Source of the DNA: Arcanobacterium sp.
GTDB lineage: Bacteria; Actinomycetota; Actinomycetes; Actinomycetales; Actinomycetaceae
NCBI GenBank assembly: GCA_022778805.1
Contig: JALFSN010000002.1
Location: 248,001-312,000, forward strand
Direction of reading: 5' to 3'
Length of the DNA: 64,000 nt
The position numbers and the translations under genes are program-made. A model generated the notes under the pieces. It saw only the letters and a program-made list of their open reading frames with translations, ran no database searches and was not told where the DNA came from. Every line of letters begins with the position of its first letter. The stretch's first letter is position 1. Of this stretch, positions 63,853-64,000 are shown piece after piece.

Positions 63853-64000
63853 GTGCCTACACCAACTGACCCTTACAACTCTGCACGGTCAGAGCATTCT
63901 GACGGCGAAGCGGTGCTCACTGAGATCACCGACGTCACGAGACCGGAAACGGAAGATGCTGCCAGCGTCGCCTACGGCGATGGCGATGCTCTCGCTTGGG
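63853..64000 (+). CDS. 5' end of an unidentified gene (runs off the window)
   Basis: A GTG start with GAGGAGA eight bases upstream opens a frame of at least 49 codons: MPTPTDPYNSARSEHSDGEA, then an acidic, Glu/Asp/Thr-rich stretch. The visible part is hydrophilic and probably disordered, and does not show a domain. Divergent from the tad operon. Confidence 0.7.
   Translation, partial: MPTPTDPYNSARSEHSDGEAVLTEITDVTRPETEDAASVAYGDGDALAW

Overview
The window looks like chromosomal core DNA from a moderate-GC actinobacterium, most likely of the Actinomycetaceae (Arcanobacterium/Trueperella-like). The evidence is the set of lineage markers: a BldC-type regulator, DUF3073, an actinobacterial SCP-like protein, LppM, DUF4032, GTP-dependent PEP carboxykinase, Holin-X/DUF3618 membrane proteins, and the CpaE/Ssd-TadA-TadB-TadC-DUF4244-TadE block beside topA-tmk-holB. 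This gene order matches the Rv3660c-Rv3644c region of mycobacteria. Several genes appear to start leaderless, with a TANNNT box 6-8 nt before the start codon, a common actinobacterial trait. I see no insertion sequence, prophage or CRISPR array.

Layout. 1-735: tRNA-Glu, tRNA-Asp and tRNA-Phe; the Glu-Asp spacer carries a three-copy stem-loop array whose stems covary. 835-9032: murJ, two small envelope genes, bldC-like, DUF3073, SCP-like, gdhA and pckG. 9216-16947: lppM, purA, fba, a SpoU methyltransferase, a short-chain dehydrogenase, a serine hydrolase and exonuclease III. 16948-21125: a repeat-rich spacer, SRP RNA, tRNA-Ser, tRNA-Thr, a membrane-anchored DsbA-like protein and a multi-pass Ser/Thr kinase. 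21126-25174: a sugar-importer ATPase (msmK type), an array of hairpins, and DUF4032. 24116-32069: hisC-aroD-dnaX-recR-lysC-asd, all on the minus strand. 32296-42423: a YtxH-like protein, App1 lipase-like protein, phosphoglucomutase, copZ-copA, DUF817, and a GntR(YtrA)-ABC operon. 42424-50526: repeat-rich spacer, DedA, purB, rlmC and two MFS exporters. 50818-52181: a DUF4143 ATPase preceded by three 23-bp iterons that overlap its promoter. 52393-63536: holB, tmk, topA and the Tad pilus operon. A new plus-strand gene starts at 63853, across an inverted pair of DnaA boxes.

Functional picture. The genes cover central carbon and nitrogen metabolism (gdhA, pckG, fba, pgm), purine synthesis (purA, purB), aspartate-family, histidine and shikimate steps, replication and repair (dnaX, holB, recR, topA, xth, tmk), copper export, and a pilus/secretion system.

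The signals I consider most worth following are: (1) the covarying stem-loop array in the tRNA spacer; (2) a by-eye count of about 39 copies of the octamer TGACGCCG/CGGCGTCA, far above chance, in a genome that carries Tad genes; (3) the iteron-controlled, apparently leaderless DUF4143 ATPase; (4) a translationally coupled unknown 67-residue protein inside the tad operon; and (5) the inverted DnaA-box pair upstream of that operon.
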